A DNA stretch of 23,633 nucleotides. It comes from JAFGDH01 sp964447525 (lineage in GTDB: Archaea; Aenigmatarchaeota; Aenigmatarchaeia; QMZP01; QMZT01). The notes beneath the pieces were generated by a model. It saw only the letters and a list, made by a program, of their open reading frames with translations. It was not told the DNA's origin and made no database searches. The first letter of the stretch is position 1. Every line of letters starts with the position of its first letter. Positions 8,457-17,412 of the stretch are shown here, one piece after another. The position numbers and the translations under genes were made by a program. The stretch covers positions 1-23,633 of the forward strand of contig CAYUSU010000021.1 in assembly GCA_964447525.1 (NCBI GenBank), read 5' to 3'.

Positions 8457-8478
8457 ATCGGTTAGCCGTTGAACCGAT
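8457..8478. promoter_or_regulatory. Inverted repeat between divergent promoters, candidate operator
   Basis: ATCGGTT (8457-8463) and AACCGAT (8472-8478) are a perfect 7-bp inverted repeat with an 8-nt spacer. The element sits exactly between the TATA-like boxes of the two divergent genes and covers the place where the BRE elements of both would lie. A dimeric repressor or activator bound here could control both genes together. No regulator gene is visible nearby. Confidence 0.5.
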
Positions 8479-8480
8479 AG

Positions 8481-8489
8481 TTTTTATTT
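8481..8489 (+). promoter_or_regulatory. TATA-like box of the giant ATPase gene
   Basis: TTTTTATTT is centred about 27 nt before ATG 8512, the spacing of a leaderless archaeal gene; no ribosome-binding site precedes the ATG. A second AT-rich match, CTTATATAATT at 8493-8503, is closer than usual. Confidence 0.45.
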
Positions 8490-8511
8490 GTCCTTATATA
8501 ATTATTAACAT

Positions 8512-11500
8512 ATGTACGGGGGAAACCGGGGTGCCGGAATTTTTGTAGTTCTAGTCACATCCCTGTTCATACTATCTTTAGTTGGCCTTCCGGGTATAAT
8601 CGCCGTTGTGACCCAGCGAACTTATAATCTCGATTTAGATTCCCCGCTGTTTAATTTCGAAAACAACGCATTCAACGATTCCGCCACGACGAAGGAATTC
8701 GACTTCACCGGCGTAGAGAACAGGACATATTGGGTAAAGATACCGAAGAATTCAACGATTCTTAATGTCAGTTTCAACCTTACAGGTAAAATCACCACGA
8801 TTTATCAGCAGCAGATCATTTCTCATGATGTCGGTTTGACTGGGTTTTCAATAGGGGATGTCACATCGGATCCCGGCAATGAAATCGTTACCGGAAGGCA
8901 GACATCCGGTACAGACCAGTCCCATCTTTTTGTTGTGAAACCTAACGGGACAATAGTTTGGGATTTCAATACAACTTCAGCCAAAACCAAGGCCACGTAT
9001 TCAACGTCCGTGGGGAATGTGACAAGCCACGCCGGAAATGAAATCGCCTTTGGCTCGGAAGATTATAATTTATATTTAATCGATGCCACGGACGGCGGCG
9101 GACAGATTATCTGGAATTACAGTACAGGGGTGGAAGTCAGGGCCGTCAAGATAGCGGATATCGAAGGCGACGGGATAAACGAGGTCGTGAGCGGAGCGGG
9201 AACAACCGTTCTCGTGCTGAACTCAACGATGGGGATTGTGTGCAGTATCGGACTGGGAGGCGACATAAGGGACATAGACGTCGGTAACCTGACAACAGAC
9301 AGTGGAAACGAGATAGCCGTTGTAACCGCTTCCTCCGGTGCATCCGATGAACTCCACATACTCAACTCGACATGTGACAAAATTATCGGGATAGACACGA
9401 ACGCAACCACTACCGGCGTATCGATCGGTGACATAAACGAAAACCCGGGGAACGAGGTGGCAACTGCTGGAGGGGATTCTTATGCTAGGGTTTATAATAT
9501 TTCGGATTCCTCCGCGGTACAGGACTGGTCATTTCAGTCAGGAGCCGGAATCAACAGCATAGTCATCGGGGACGTGGCGTTAGATATCCCGGGGAACGAG
9601 ACCGTTATAGGAACCGACACCAAGAAGGTGATAACGCTTAACAGGAACGGGAGTATGATATGGAGCTTCGGAACCCTGACGTATGTGCATACGGTTGCAA
9701 AGGGGAACCTAACGACGGATGAAGGCATTGAACTGGCTGCCGGTGACGGGAGCCTTTACATATTCAACTTCAATTATTTTCCGACTAACCTTTCTATCGA
9801 TGTAGGTGATCCGGGAGCTTATGACTGGTCTCATTCAGAGGAAAAACTCAGGACTTCGGTAAATGCATACGGTTTCAATTCTGCCGTTGAGAACTTCCTC
9901 AGCACGTGTATCCCTGACGCTAACGGGAAATGCGACGTACCTTTCATTTTCCATTCCGACTGGGCTGGAAAACTGAACATATCTCACATCAATGTCAGCT
10001 ATAATTATAATGCATCTTTCGATCTCTCATATCAATATGTTCCCGCTTGGTCGAGGACGAACAACGTCATGGTGAACGAATCCGTTGGAAATTATTCGAA
10101 AAATATATCATTCGTAAATCTCCCCTCAGATAACATCTCCATAAATTATTTCCGGATAAACGACACGGCCACGGAATGCGATTTCAACGGATCTTCATAC
10201 ACAACAACCACGATTAGCGGACAGAAAGTATGCGATATTTCTTCTTTAGGATTCATATTTCCGGGAACGAAAAGTCCCCCGTTTTATACCATTTTATGGG
10301 ACAACAACCTCAGCACCGGGATCCCTAACATACTTACAGAATCATCCAACTATTATACAAATATTACGGACGATTTCAACCTAAGGAAACCAGTCACAAT
10401 ATCCAATCAGACCTCTACCCAGTTTACGAACATCATCGCGAATGTTTCCATAAACTATCCTGTCATTGATGGTTTGGAGTTCCTTAATGTCACGTGGAAT
10501 TCAGTAGAATGTGACATAACCCCTTCGTCTGCTGTCGGTGACTGTGATACGTCCAGTCCCACATACTCCGCAATAGTTTGCAATTCAAATACGTTCTACG
10601 TATGTAAAGAAGACGTGGTTCCGGACGGCGTGGTTGATTTCTTCAAATGGGTCCAGCCATACTCCAACGGACAGGTGAGTTATGAAGCGGGAGGTTCAAC
10701 CAATCTGGTTCCTGTTCTTACGAACGGCAACGTGACCCCTGCGGACGACTTGTGGGGATCTTATTTCAATTTTTCCGTTGATGTCGTTGATTCCGACGGG
10801 GATTTCGTTAACGTGAGCCTTTGGCTTTACCAGAACCTGTCAGGACAATGGTCCCTGATAAAATCCAATAACGTGACCGGAACGGGGAAGGCATGGTTTA
10901 ACATATCCTCCGACAAATCATGGGTAGGTTCGGACGAATACATATTTGAATATCAGGATTTCAATTCTTCATCATATCCATTCCACAGTCCCCTTAACAC
11001 TTCCAACTATTCAGGTCCTGTCGCAAATAAACATAATTCCTCAATTGTTTACGTCCAGGGTAACAATACCTACGTTAACAGGTCCGGGACCGACACAACC
11101 CGGTTGGTAGTTCTGATAAACGATACCAATACAGGAACCCCGGTGGATTCAGGTATAACGTGCAGGTTCTGGGTTACTACGGACGGGAGCACATTGGATT
11201 CGGGTTACCAGAACACGACGAATTCGACGGGTCACTGCGTTTATGATTTTGACCCGGATGGTTCCTATTCCGTAGGGAATCAGACATGGAAGGCCGGCGT
11301 TTTAAGCGATCCTTATTACAACTCGTCAAATTCCTCGTCCAATAACCTCACGGTGAAGGGGATGATGAACATCAATTTCACCCAGCCCGTCGAAAACGGC
11401 GTTCTTAACAGGAATTTATCCAACACGATCACAGCAAGGATGTTTGACGAGTATGACCAGTATATTCAGATAGCCGGTTACAATTGCACATTTTATTACA

Positions 11501-14500
11501 ACGATGGATACATTGGAAATTCCACAACAAACAGCAACGGCATATGCTCGATTTCATGGGATCCTGACTGCACACCTTCATTGGGTTCCCAGAACATAAA
11601 CGTGACCGTTTCAGGGAACGTTTCTGATATTTATTCCATTGATGATTCCAATGACCAGCACAACATTATAATGAAAGACACTTTGGTCACGACCATAACA
11701 AGTCCATTGTCAATGTTCTCTGTTTTCAAGGGAGACTCCCTGCAATTCAATTCATCGGTTAATGACACCTGTTCCAAATGCTCCGACTCCGAATACAATG
11801 TTACATGGAGCAAGAAATGGAAAAGAAAAATACGCATTGATGTTAATGAAACTTCTGGAATTTCCAGATACAACGAACCTGTTATATTAAATGGAAGCAC
11901 GTTCGAAGGCGAAATGATAGATCTTAATGACTGGAGAATTGATTACACGACGGTCCTCCTAAACGGACAGGAAATCCCCTTCGAAGTGGAGGCATGGACC
12001 GACGCAAACAAGGATACAATCAACCAGACCCAGGTATATTTCGGTCAGTTCACCGAACTCGTTTTCCTATCGAATTCGAATCCTTTCCAGAACCAGACCG
12101 TATGGGTTTATTACAACAGATCCGGCCACACCAATTATAACCTTTCCTACATAATCAACAGTGGTTTCGAGGGAAATTCCAGTTTTGGATGGAACTGCAC
12201 CAAAACCAACTGCCCCGGAGCGTATTGCCTTTGCCAATCGGAAAAGGAAGGGACCGAGACCAATGGAAACTATTCGCTCCATCTGGCCTCAGAGGCCAAT
12301 CTTCCGAACAATCTCGTGTGGTTCTCTCAGGATTTCGTGACCCCGATGAGTTCGGATTATGTCAAGATAAGATACAAGGTCGTGGGCGAATACACTGCAG
12401 GTTCCTATCTTAACATGACCATAGGTAATGTGACAATCAGTCTTAACATATCCAATAAAAACGTGTGGCAGGAAACCAATTACCAGAACGTTTCATTCCA
12501 GAACGCGACCACCGTGAACTTCTCCGTGCACGATATAGGGGACGGCGGGGGTTTCGTTAACGCTTGCCATGTTTACATCGATTACCTGTGCATTTCAAAT
12601 TCTTCCTCCGACTGTGTGACCTTCGACTCTGGAGCTGGTTTCATGAAAACAATCGAATCCCAGACACAAACGGGCACGAACAAAAACATGACATGGAACA
12701 TCCCCCTGGCCGAGGACATGGGTCTCAGGAGAATGATCGCCAATTCTACAGGACCATACCATGAATATGGGATAGGGAATGTCACCGTCCAGGTCCGCGG
12801 GTGGAGTAACCTTTCCTCCATGAACATCAGTTCTTCTTACTGCTGGTATGATCAGGGATATATATGCATGCAGAACGGAACCGTTGATGCATTATGCCAG
12901 ATAGACGATCTCAATACGTCTTACGGCGTATACGGATACAATGTTAGTTATTATCTTGGTGGTCAGTATGTCGGTTCTAACATAACCAACAATTCCGGTA
13001 TATCGTCGCTCGTCATAAACCTGGGGGATCAGGTTGGCGAAAAGACGATAATATGTAATGCTACCAATGATATCTTCTACAACATAACCAATAACTCTCT
13101 AAATTTTTCACTTAATATTACCGGAGGAAATACCACAGCATCCGTTACCCTGAACCCTTCATATGAACAAGCTTCTGGGATAACGAAACTATCAAACCAC
13201 ACGTTTGATCTTGATATAGTGATTCAGAACACCGGCGACGGTGCAATGTATTCGCCTTTGTTCAAAGTGTCCCTACCTGCTGGAGTTTTTATGGACAACA
13301 TTTCCTGCCAACCAATTGCTCCTTACCTTAACTGTTCCCTTACGAGAACGGTCAACGTGACCAACGTATCTTCGGTTGGGAACGGTTCTATCGAGATCAA
13401 TGTTTCATGGTCCAATGCCGATTCAAGTCAGGGAAACGTTACCAACCAGAGCATAATCGATGTACTGGAAAACCCGGTACTCAATATTATTGAGACTTAC
13501 CTGAGCGGAAGCGTCCCGAGGGGATATACCCAGGAAATCGGAAACTTTACTGTCGAGGCCATGGGAAACATCAATCTTTCCAATATAACTATAAGCGAGA
13601 TCGGCGGGCAGTACCAGAACCTTTCACAATGGCTGGTATATTCTACGAGAAACATAACCAACATCTCTAAAGGAGGTACGTACATGGTGTTCGTAAACAT
13701 ATCCGTTCCTTCCTACGCGGCGGAAGGTTTCTACATAACCAACGTTACGGCCAATGCGACGCTTTCCCAGTGTTCCCCCGCCAGCGGGTGCTGGGATCCG
13801 ATGACGCTCAACATAAGCGTCTTGCTTCCTGACTGGCAGCTGGACAAAAACAATGTTTCCAAGATCATAGGAACAAATACCGATAACGGTACGATAGGAA
13901 CAATAACCGTAACGAACAACAGGAATTCCAACTATTCTTTCACCGTTACGCTTACAGGCAACGGAACCGGATATATCGGAATTGGCAGATATTCCTTCAA
14001 CCTAACCGAAATGAATTCTACCCAGATACTGGTTTATCATAATTCCACTTCAGGTCAGTACAGTTACGGAACATGGTTCGGCAACCTTACAATAAACAAC
14101 ACGCTGAGCACGTTCCCTAACATAATAAGCATTCCGGTATATGTGAACGTGGTGAACGTTTCCGTTAACATTATTTCACCGACACAGTCATCACCTACCG
14201 GAACCATAAACGCTACCGACACAATCAACGTTACGGTCAACGCCACTAACAGCGACGTGATAATAAACCAGAGCATGAATTGGAGCGTTCTGGTCGGAGG
14301 GGAGAATTGTCCGGTAACAAATTACACCTTCGACAATCCATCCGGCCTGTGGAATGTTACCTGTGTTACCCCGACGGTTCCGGGAAACCCGATAAACGCA
14401 TCCCTGAAGATTTACGGAACGTATCAGAACATAGAAATATACGATGAAGAGAATGGAGCGGTGGTTTACGATGACATCACCCCTCCGAACTTTTCCTCTG

Positions 14501-17352
14501 TTGTAGTTTCCAACGTTCTCAAGGGAACGACACCATACGTGATTATTCGGGTTAACATAACCGATAATGACGAAGTTAATGATTCATGGCTTTCCATCAG
14601 CAGACCCGGAGGAACCGACAGTATAACCAATTACTCTGTTTCCGGGGATGAATATACCTTCAACTACACCAATCCTGATATAGTCGGGGACTATGACATA
14701 ACCGTATACGCCAACGACACCAAGAATCAAGTAGGAAACGCGACAGGATGGTTTGATGTTTACAGACCGATTGATTTCTACGGGAGTTTCCAGAATCCTG
14801 ACGGAGAAAACCAGACAATTAACCTCACTTTCTATAGGGACGGTACCGATTATTTCATGCACTCATTTTTAACCAATTCATCAATCGGGGAATATAATCT
14901 TACATCCCATAAGAGGAAGTATGATATTAAGGCGGAAGTGTACGGACACAAGGTAAGGTTCAACGGGGTGAACACGACCCAGACCGCCATTAACCAATTC
15001 GGTGTCCCCGATCCCGGTAACCTTACCAACCCTGTAAAATTTGATTCATTCCCTAACAATTCCGCCCCTCACATTTCCAATATCAACCTTCCGAACACTG
15101 GGGAGAACATACTTATGGCGTTCGTTGTCCATGCCCCGAACCTCAGCTTTGATAATGCACAGTTAATACTTGACTATTCTTCTGCGCTTTCCGGATGGTC
15201 CGGTGAGGAGGGAGACCTCAGGCTTTTCGTTTGCGGCAACTGGAGCTATTCCCTGAGGACATGTGATGACGGGGAATTCGCTCACCTTAACGAGAGCATA
15301 GTGCCGAACCAGACATCGGACACGTTCACGTTCAACACTACATCATTCTCGGCATTTGCCATAGCGAAATCATGTTATCCAAACGTCTGTGGCGCAGGAT
15401 CACAGACACCCCCGGGAAGCCCGTCTTCCCCGGGAAGCCCCGGAGGGAGTACGGTATCAAGTACGGAATGCGGAAACGGTATTTGTGAATCAGGTGAGAA
15501 TTCCGTCAACTGTCCGCAGGACTGCGAAGAAGAGAAGGCGTTCATTGTCACCACAGGTATCCGGGAGATAAGGCTACATCCCGGTGATAATTCTACATAC
15601 CCCTTCATAATAACAAACAATCTCGGAGAAGCGCTGGACGTTATAATACTTCAGGAGGGACTCGGTAAATACATAAGAATCGAGGACAATCTCCTTTCCG
15701 TCCTCCCCGGACAAAATAGCAGTACCAACGTCTTCGTTGACATACCCAGGGACACTGAAGCCGGAACGTACACCGGTTCCGTTACTGTTACCGGAGCCGG
15801 CGAGACAGAGACCATACCAGTACGACTGGTCATAACCTATCCGGGCAAGAAGGTTTTCACAGTTGACGTTAGCGTCATAACAAAGACGATAGAGCCGGGC
15901 GGAAAACTCATTTTCAACGTAGAGATGAGAAACCTCGGAACCTACGAAGAGATGAACCTTAGCATGGATTATCTGGTTTCGGATATACAGACAAGGGAGG
16001 TCGTCGCAAGATTCAACGAGTCGCTGATATTGGAAGACATTCTGACTTTGACCAGATCAATGGATTTAAACAAGGAAATCCCGCCGGCGGAATACATACT
16101 CGAAGTTATAGCGACTTTCGAGGACAAATCCGTCAAGGATTCCGAATCCTTCCAGGTGGCTGTCTCATTCTGGGCCACCCCCATAGGAGGAATAGTACCG
16201 TATGCCGTGTCTATAGTTATGCTGATTGTTGTTGCTTACTTTGCGAGAGGGAGGTACATAAAATGGAGAAAAAGCAAGGTCAGGTACATCTTCCCTTTGG
16301 ATGACGACAAGCTGCCGCAGGATTCCATGGAGGCTTTCTGGGTTGGTAATGTTGCAGAGACCAACAAGAAGACGTTCATAAACCCGAAAGACCTGACTAC
16401 TCATTTCCTTGTTGCCGGAGCGACAGGTGCCGGGAAATCGGTCGCCGCATCGGTGGTGGTAGAAGAAGCCTTGGAAAAGAAAATACCCGTTGTCGTATTC
16501 GATCCGACTGCCCAGTGGACCGGGTTCGTGAAATCATGCGAGGACGAATTCGTGCTCAGAAAATACCAGGAATTCGGAATGGATGTAAAGGAGAAGAAGC
16601 CGTATAAGGGAATGATATACGAGATAGATGATCCTCACGTAAAAATAGACATCAGAAAATACCTGAATCCGGGGGAGATAACGGTGTTCGTCATGAACAA
16701 GTTGAAAGCCGGCGAATATGACGTATCGGTGAAGGACATAATAGACATGATATTCTCGATCAAGTGGGAGGAATCCACCACACTGAAGATGATAATAGTT
16801 TTCGACGAGGTCCACCGTCTGCTGGAGAAGTACGGCGGCAAGGGAGGTTACGTTTCGTTGGAGCAGGCCTGCAGGGAATTCAGGAAATGGGGAATAGGTG
16901 TCGTGATGTGCTCACAAGTGCTGACTGATTTCAAGGAAGCGATAGCGGGTAACGTGCTTACCGACATCCAGCTGAACACCAAGGCAATCGAAGACATCAC
17001 CAGGGTAAAGGACAAATACGGGGAGGAATATGCCCAGCGCATTTCGAGACAGGGTATCGGCGTGGGTATGGTCCAGAACCCGAAGTACAATGAGGGTAAG
17101 CCGTATTTCGTTAATTTCAGGCCCACGTTCCATAACCCTCACAAGATTTCCAACGAGGAGATGGATATGTACAAGGAATTCGCAAAGAGGATAAAGACGA
17201 TTGAGGACAAGATTTTAAAGATGAAGAAGGGCGGAAGAGACACGAGCGACGTGGAACTTGATCTTAAACTGGCGAACGACAAATTGAAACAGGGAAGATT
17301 CAGGATGGCAAAAATTTATATTACATCACTCGAAAAGTTATTAGGAATATAA
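8512..17352 (+). CDS. Giant surface protein fused to a cytoplasmic HerA-like ATPase
   Basis: A single 2946-residue protein that spans the envelope. Residues 8-33 are a hydrophobic signal peptide or anchor. Residues about 105-425 hold seven GD/GN...GNE motifs (starting near 114, 167, 214, 257, 305, 352 and 397), a period of about 47 residues, as in a seven-bladed FG-GAP-like beta-propeller. Then come many Ig-like domains rich in Asn-x-Ser/Thr, a jelly-roll-like domain (about 1214-1365, NSGFEG...YSLHL), a Pro/Gly/Ser linker near 2297-2312, the Cys box CGNGICESGENSVNCPQDC (2320-2338) and two further beta domains. One transmembrane helix (about 2558-2580) leads to a HerA-type ATPase: Walker A GATGAGKS 2636-2643, Walker B MIIVFDE 2760-2766, and the REFRKWGIG...CSQ sensor. 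A helical hairpin ends the protein (2913-2946). There is no frameshift or stop anywhere in the fusion. Its task is unknown; a motor-linked adhesin, receptor or translocator is inference. Confidence 0.92.
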   Translation: MYGGNRGAGIFVVLVTSLFILSLVGLPGIIAVVTQRTYNLDLDSPLFNFENNAFNDSATTKEFDFTGVENRTYWVKIPKNSTILNVSFNLTGKITTIYQQQIISHDVGLTGFSIGDVTSDPGNEIVTGRQTSGTDQSHLFVVKPNGTIVWDFNTTSAKTKATYSTSVGNVTSHAGNEIAFGSEDYNLYLIDATDGGGQIIWNYSTGVEVRAVKIADIEGDGINEVVSGAGTTVLVLNSTMGIVCSIGLGGDIRDIDVGNLTTDSGNEIAVVTASSGASDELHILNSTCDKIIGIDTNATTTGVSIGDINENPGNEVATAGGDSYARVYNISDSSAVQDWSFQSGAGINSIVIGDVALDIPGNETVIGTDTKKVITLNRNGSMIWSFGTLTYVHTVAKGNLTTDEGIELAAGDGSLYIFNFNYFPTNLSIDVGDPGAYDWSHSEEKLRTSVNAYGFNSAVENFLSTCIPDANGKCDVPFIFHSDWAGKLNISHINVSYNYNASFDLSYQYVPAWSRTNNVMVNESVGNYSKNISFVNLPSDNISINYFRINDTATECDFNGSSYTTTTISGQKVCDISSLGFIFPGTKSPPFYTILWDNNLSTGIPNILTESSNYYTNITDDFNLRKPVTISNQTSTQFTNIIANVSINYPVIDGLEFLNVTWNSVECDITPSSAVGDCDTSSPTYSAIVCNSNTFYVCKEDVVPDGVVDFFKWVQPYSNGQVSYEAGGSTNLVPVLTNGNVTPADDLWGSYFNFSVDVVDSDGDFVNVSLWLYQNLSGQWSLIKSNNVTGTGKAWFNISSDKSWVGSDEYIFEYQDFNSSSYPFHSPLNTSNYSGPVANKHNSSIVYVQGNNTYVNRSGTDTTRLVVLINDTNTGTPVDSGITCRFWVTTDGSTLDSGYQNTTNSTGHCVYDFDPDGSYSVGNQTWKAGVLSDPYYNSSNSSSNNLTVKGMMNINFTQPVENGVLNRNLSNTITARMFDEYDQYIQIAGYNCTFYYNDGYIGNSTTNSNGICSISWDPDCTPSLGSQNINVTVSGNVSDIYSIDDSNDQHNIIMKDTLVTTITSPLSMFSVFKGDSLQFNSSVNDTCSKCSDSEYNVTWSKKWKRKIRIDVNETSGISRYNEPVILNGSTFEGEMIDLNDWRIDYTTVLLNGQEIPFEVEAWTDANKDTINQTQVYFGQFTELVFLSNSNPFQNQTVWVYYNRSGHTNYNLSYIINSGFEGNSSFGWNCTKTNCPGAYCLCQSEKEGTETNGNYSLHLASEANLPNNLVWFSQDFVTPMSSDYVKIRYKVVGEYTAGSYLNMTIGNVTISLNISNKNVWQETNYQNVSFQNATTVNFSVHDIGDGGGFVNACHVYIDYLCISNSSSDCVTFDSGAGFMKTIESQTQTGTNKNMTWNIPLAEDMGLRRMIANSTGPYHEYGIGNVTVQVRGWSNLSSMNISSSYCWYDQGYICMQNGTVDALCQIDDLNTSYGVYGYNVSYYLGGQYVGSNITNNSGISSLVINLGDQVGEKTIICNATNDIFYNITNNSLNFSLNITGGNTTASVTLNPSYEQASGITKLSNHTFDLDIVIQNTGDGAMYSPLFKVSLPAGVFMDNISCQPIAPYLNCSLTRTVNVTNVSSVGNGSIEINVSWSNADSSQGNVTNQSIIDVLENPVLNIIETYLSGSVPRGYTQEIGNFTVEAMGNINLSNITISEIGGQYQNLSQWLVYSTRNITNISKGGTYMVFVNISVPSYAAEGFYITNVTANATLSQCSPASGCWDPMTLNISVLLPDWQLDKNNVSKIIGTNTDNGTIGTITVTNNRNSNYSFTVTLTGNGTGYIGIGRYSFNLTEMNSTQILVYHNSTSGQYSYGTWFGNLTINNTLSTFPNIISIPVYVNVVNVSVNIISPTQSSPTGTINATDTINVTVNATNSDVIINQSMNWSVLVGGENCPVTNYTFDNPSGLWNVTCVTPTVPGNPINASLKIYGTYQNIEIYDEENGAVVYDDITPPNFSSVVVSNVLKGTTPYVIIRVNITDNDEVNDSWLSISRPGGTDSITNYSVSGDEYTFNYTNPDIVGDYDITVYANDTKNQVGNATGWFDVYRPIDFYGSFQNPDGENQTINLTFYRDGTDYFMHSFLTNSSIGEYNLTSHKRKYDIKAEVYGHKVRFNGVNTTQTAINQFGVPDPGNLTNPVKFDSFPNNSAPHISNINLPNTGENILMAFVVHAPNLSFDNAQLILDYSSALSGWSGEEGDLRLFVCGNWSYSLRTCDDGEFAHLNESIVPNQTSDTFTFNTTSFSAFAIAKSCYPNVCGAGSQTPPGSPSSPGSPGGSTVSSTECGNGICESGENSVNCPQDCEEEKAFIVTTGIREIRLHPGDNSTYPFIITNNLGEALDVIILQEGLGKYIRIEDNLLSVLPGQNSSTNVFVDIPRDTEAGTYTGSVTVTGAGETETIPVRLVITYPGKKVFTVDVSVITKTIEPGGKLIFNVEMRNLGTYEEMNLSMDYLVSDIQTREVVARFNESLILEDILTLTRSMDLNKEIPPAEYILEVIATFEDKSVKDSESFQVAVSFWATPIGGIVPYAVSIVMLIVVAYFARGRYIKWRKSKVRYIFPLDDDKLPQDSMEAFWVGNVAETNKKTFINPKDLTTHFLVAGATGAGKSVAASVVVEEALEKKIPVVVFDPTAQWTGFVKSCEDEFVLRKYQEFGMDVKEKKPYKGMIYEIDDPHVKIDIRKYLNPGEITVFVMNKLKAGEYDVSVKDIIDMIFSIKWEESTTLKMIIVFDEVHRLLEKYGGKGGYVSLEQACREFRKWGIGVVMCSQVLTDFKEAIAGNVLTDIQLNTKAIEDITRVKDKYGEEYAQRISRQGIGVGMVQNPKYNEGKPYFVNFRPTFHNPHKISNEEMDMYKEFAKRIKTIEDKILKMKKGGRDTSDVELDLKLANDKLKQGRFRMAKIYITSLEKLLGI

Positions 17353-17400
17353 TTAAATAACGATAGACAGCTTACAACGATTAAGCCGTCTTTCGAAACG

Positions 17401-17410
17401 GGAGCTGATC
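17401..17410 (+). promoter_or_regulatory. Shine-Dalgarno supporting the TTG start at 17413
   Basis: GGAGCTGATC matches the ideal GGAGGTGATC at nine of ten bases and ends 2 nt before TTG 17413, which supports that rare start over the ATG at 17452. A CCG-x2-TTTCGAAA-CGG palindrome overlaps the sequence just upstream. Confidence 0.5.
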
Positions 17411-17412
17411 TC

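Noticed and set aside
15389..15571. Pro/Gly/Ser codon repetition around CCGGGAAGC looks like a small tandem DNA repeat.
   Set aside because: It is just the coding sequence of a short SPGSPG linker ahead of the Cys box; only a few units and no array.
16411..17352. The ATPase domain might be a type IV pilus or secretion (PilT/VirB11) ATPase.
   Set aside because: It lacks the Asp and His boxes of that family and instead has the Walker B DEVH and REFRKWG...SQ pattern of HerA.
17384..17402. CCG-TC-TTTCGAAA-CGG palindrome upstream of the coiled-coil gene as an operator.
   Set aside because: It is imperfect, short and overlaps the ribosome-binding region; too weak to list as a regulatory site on its own.
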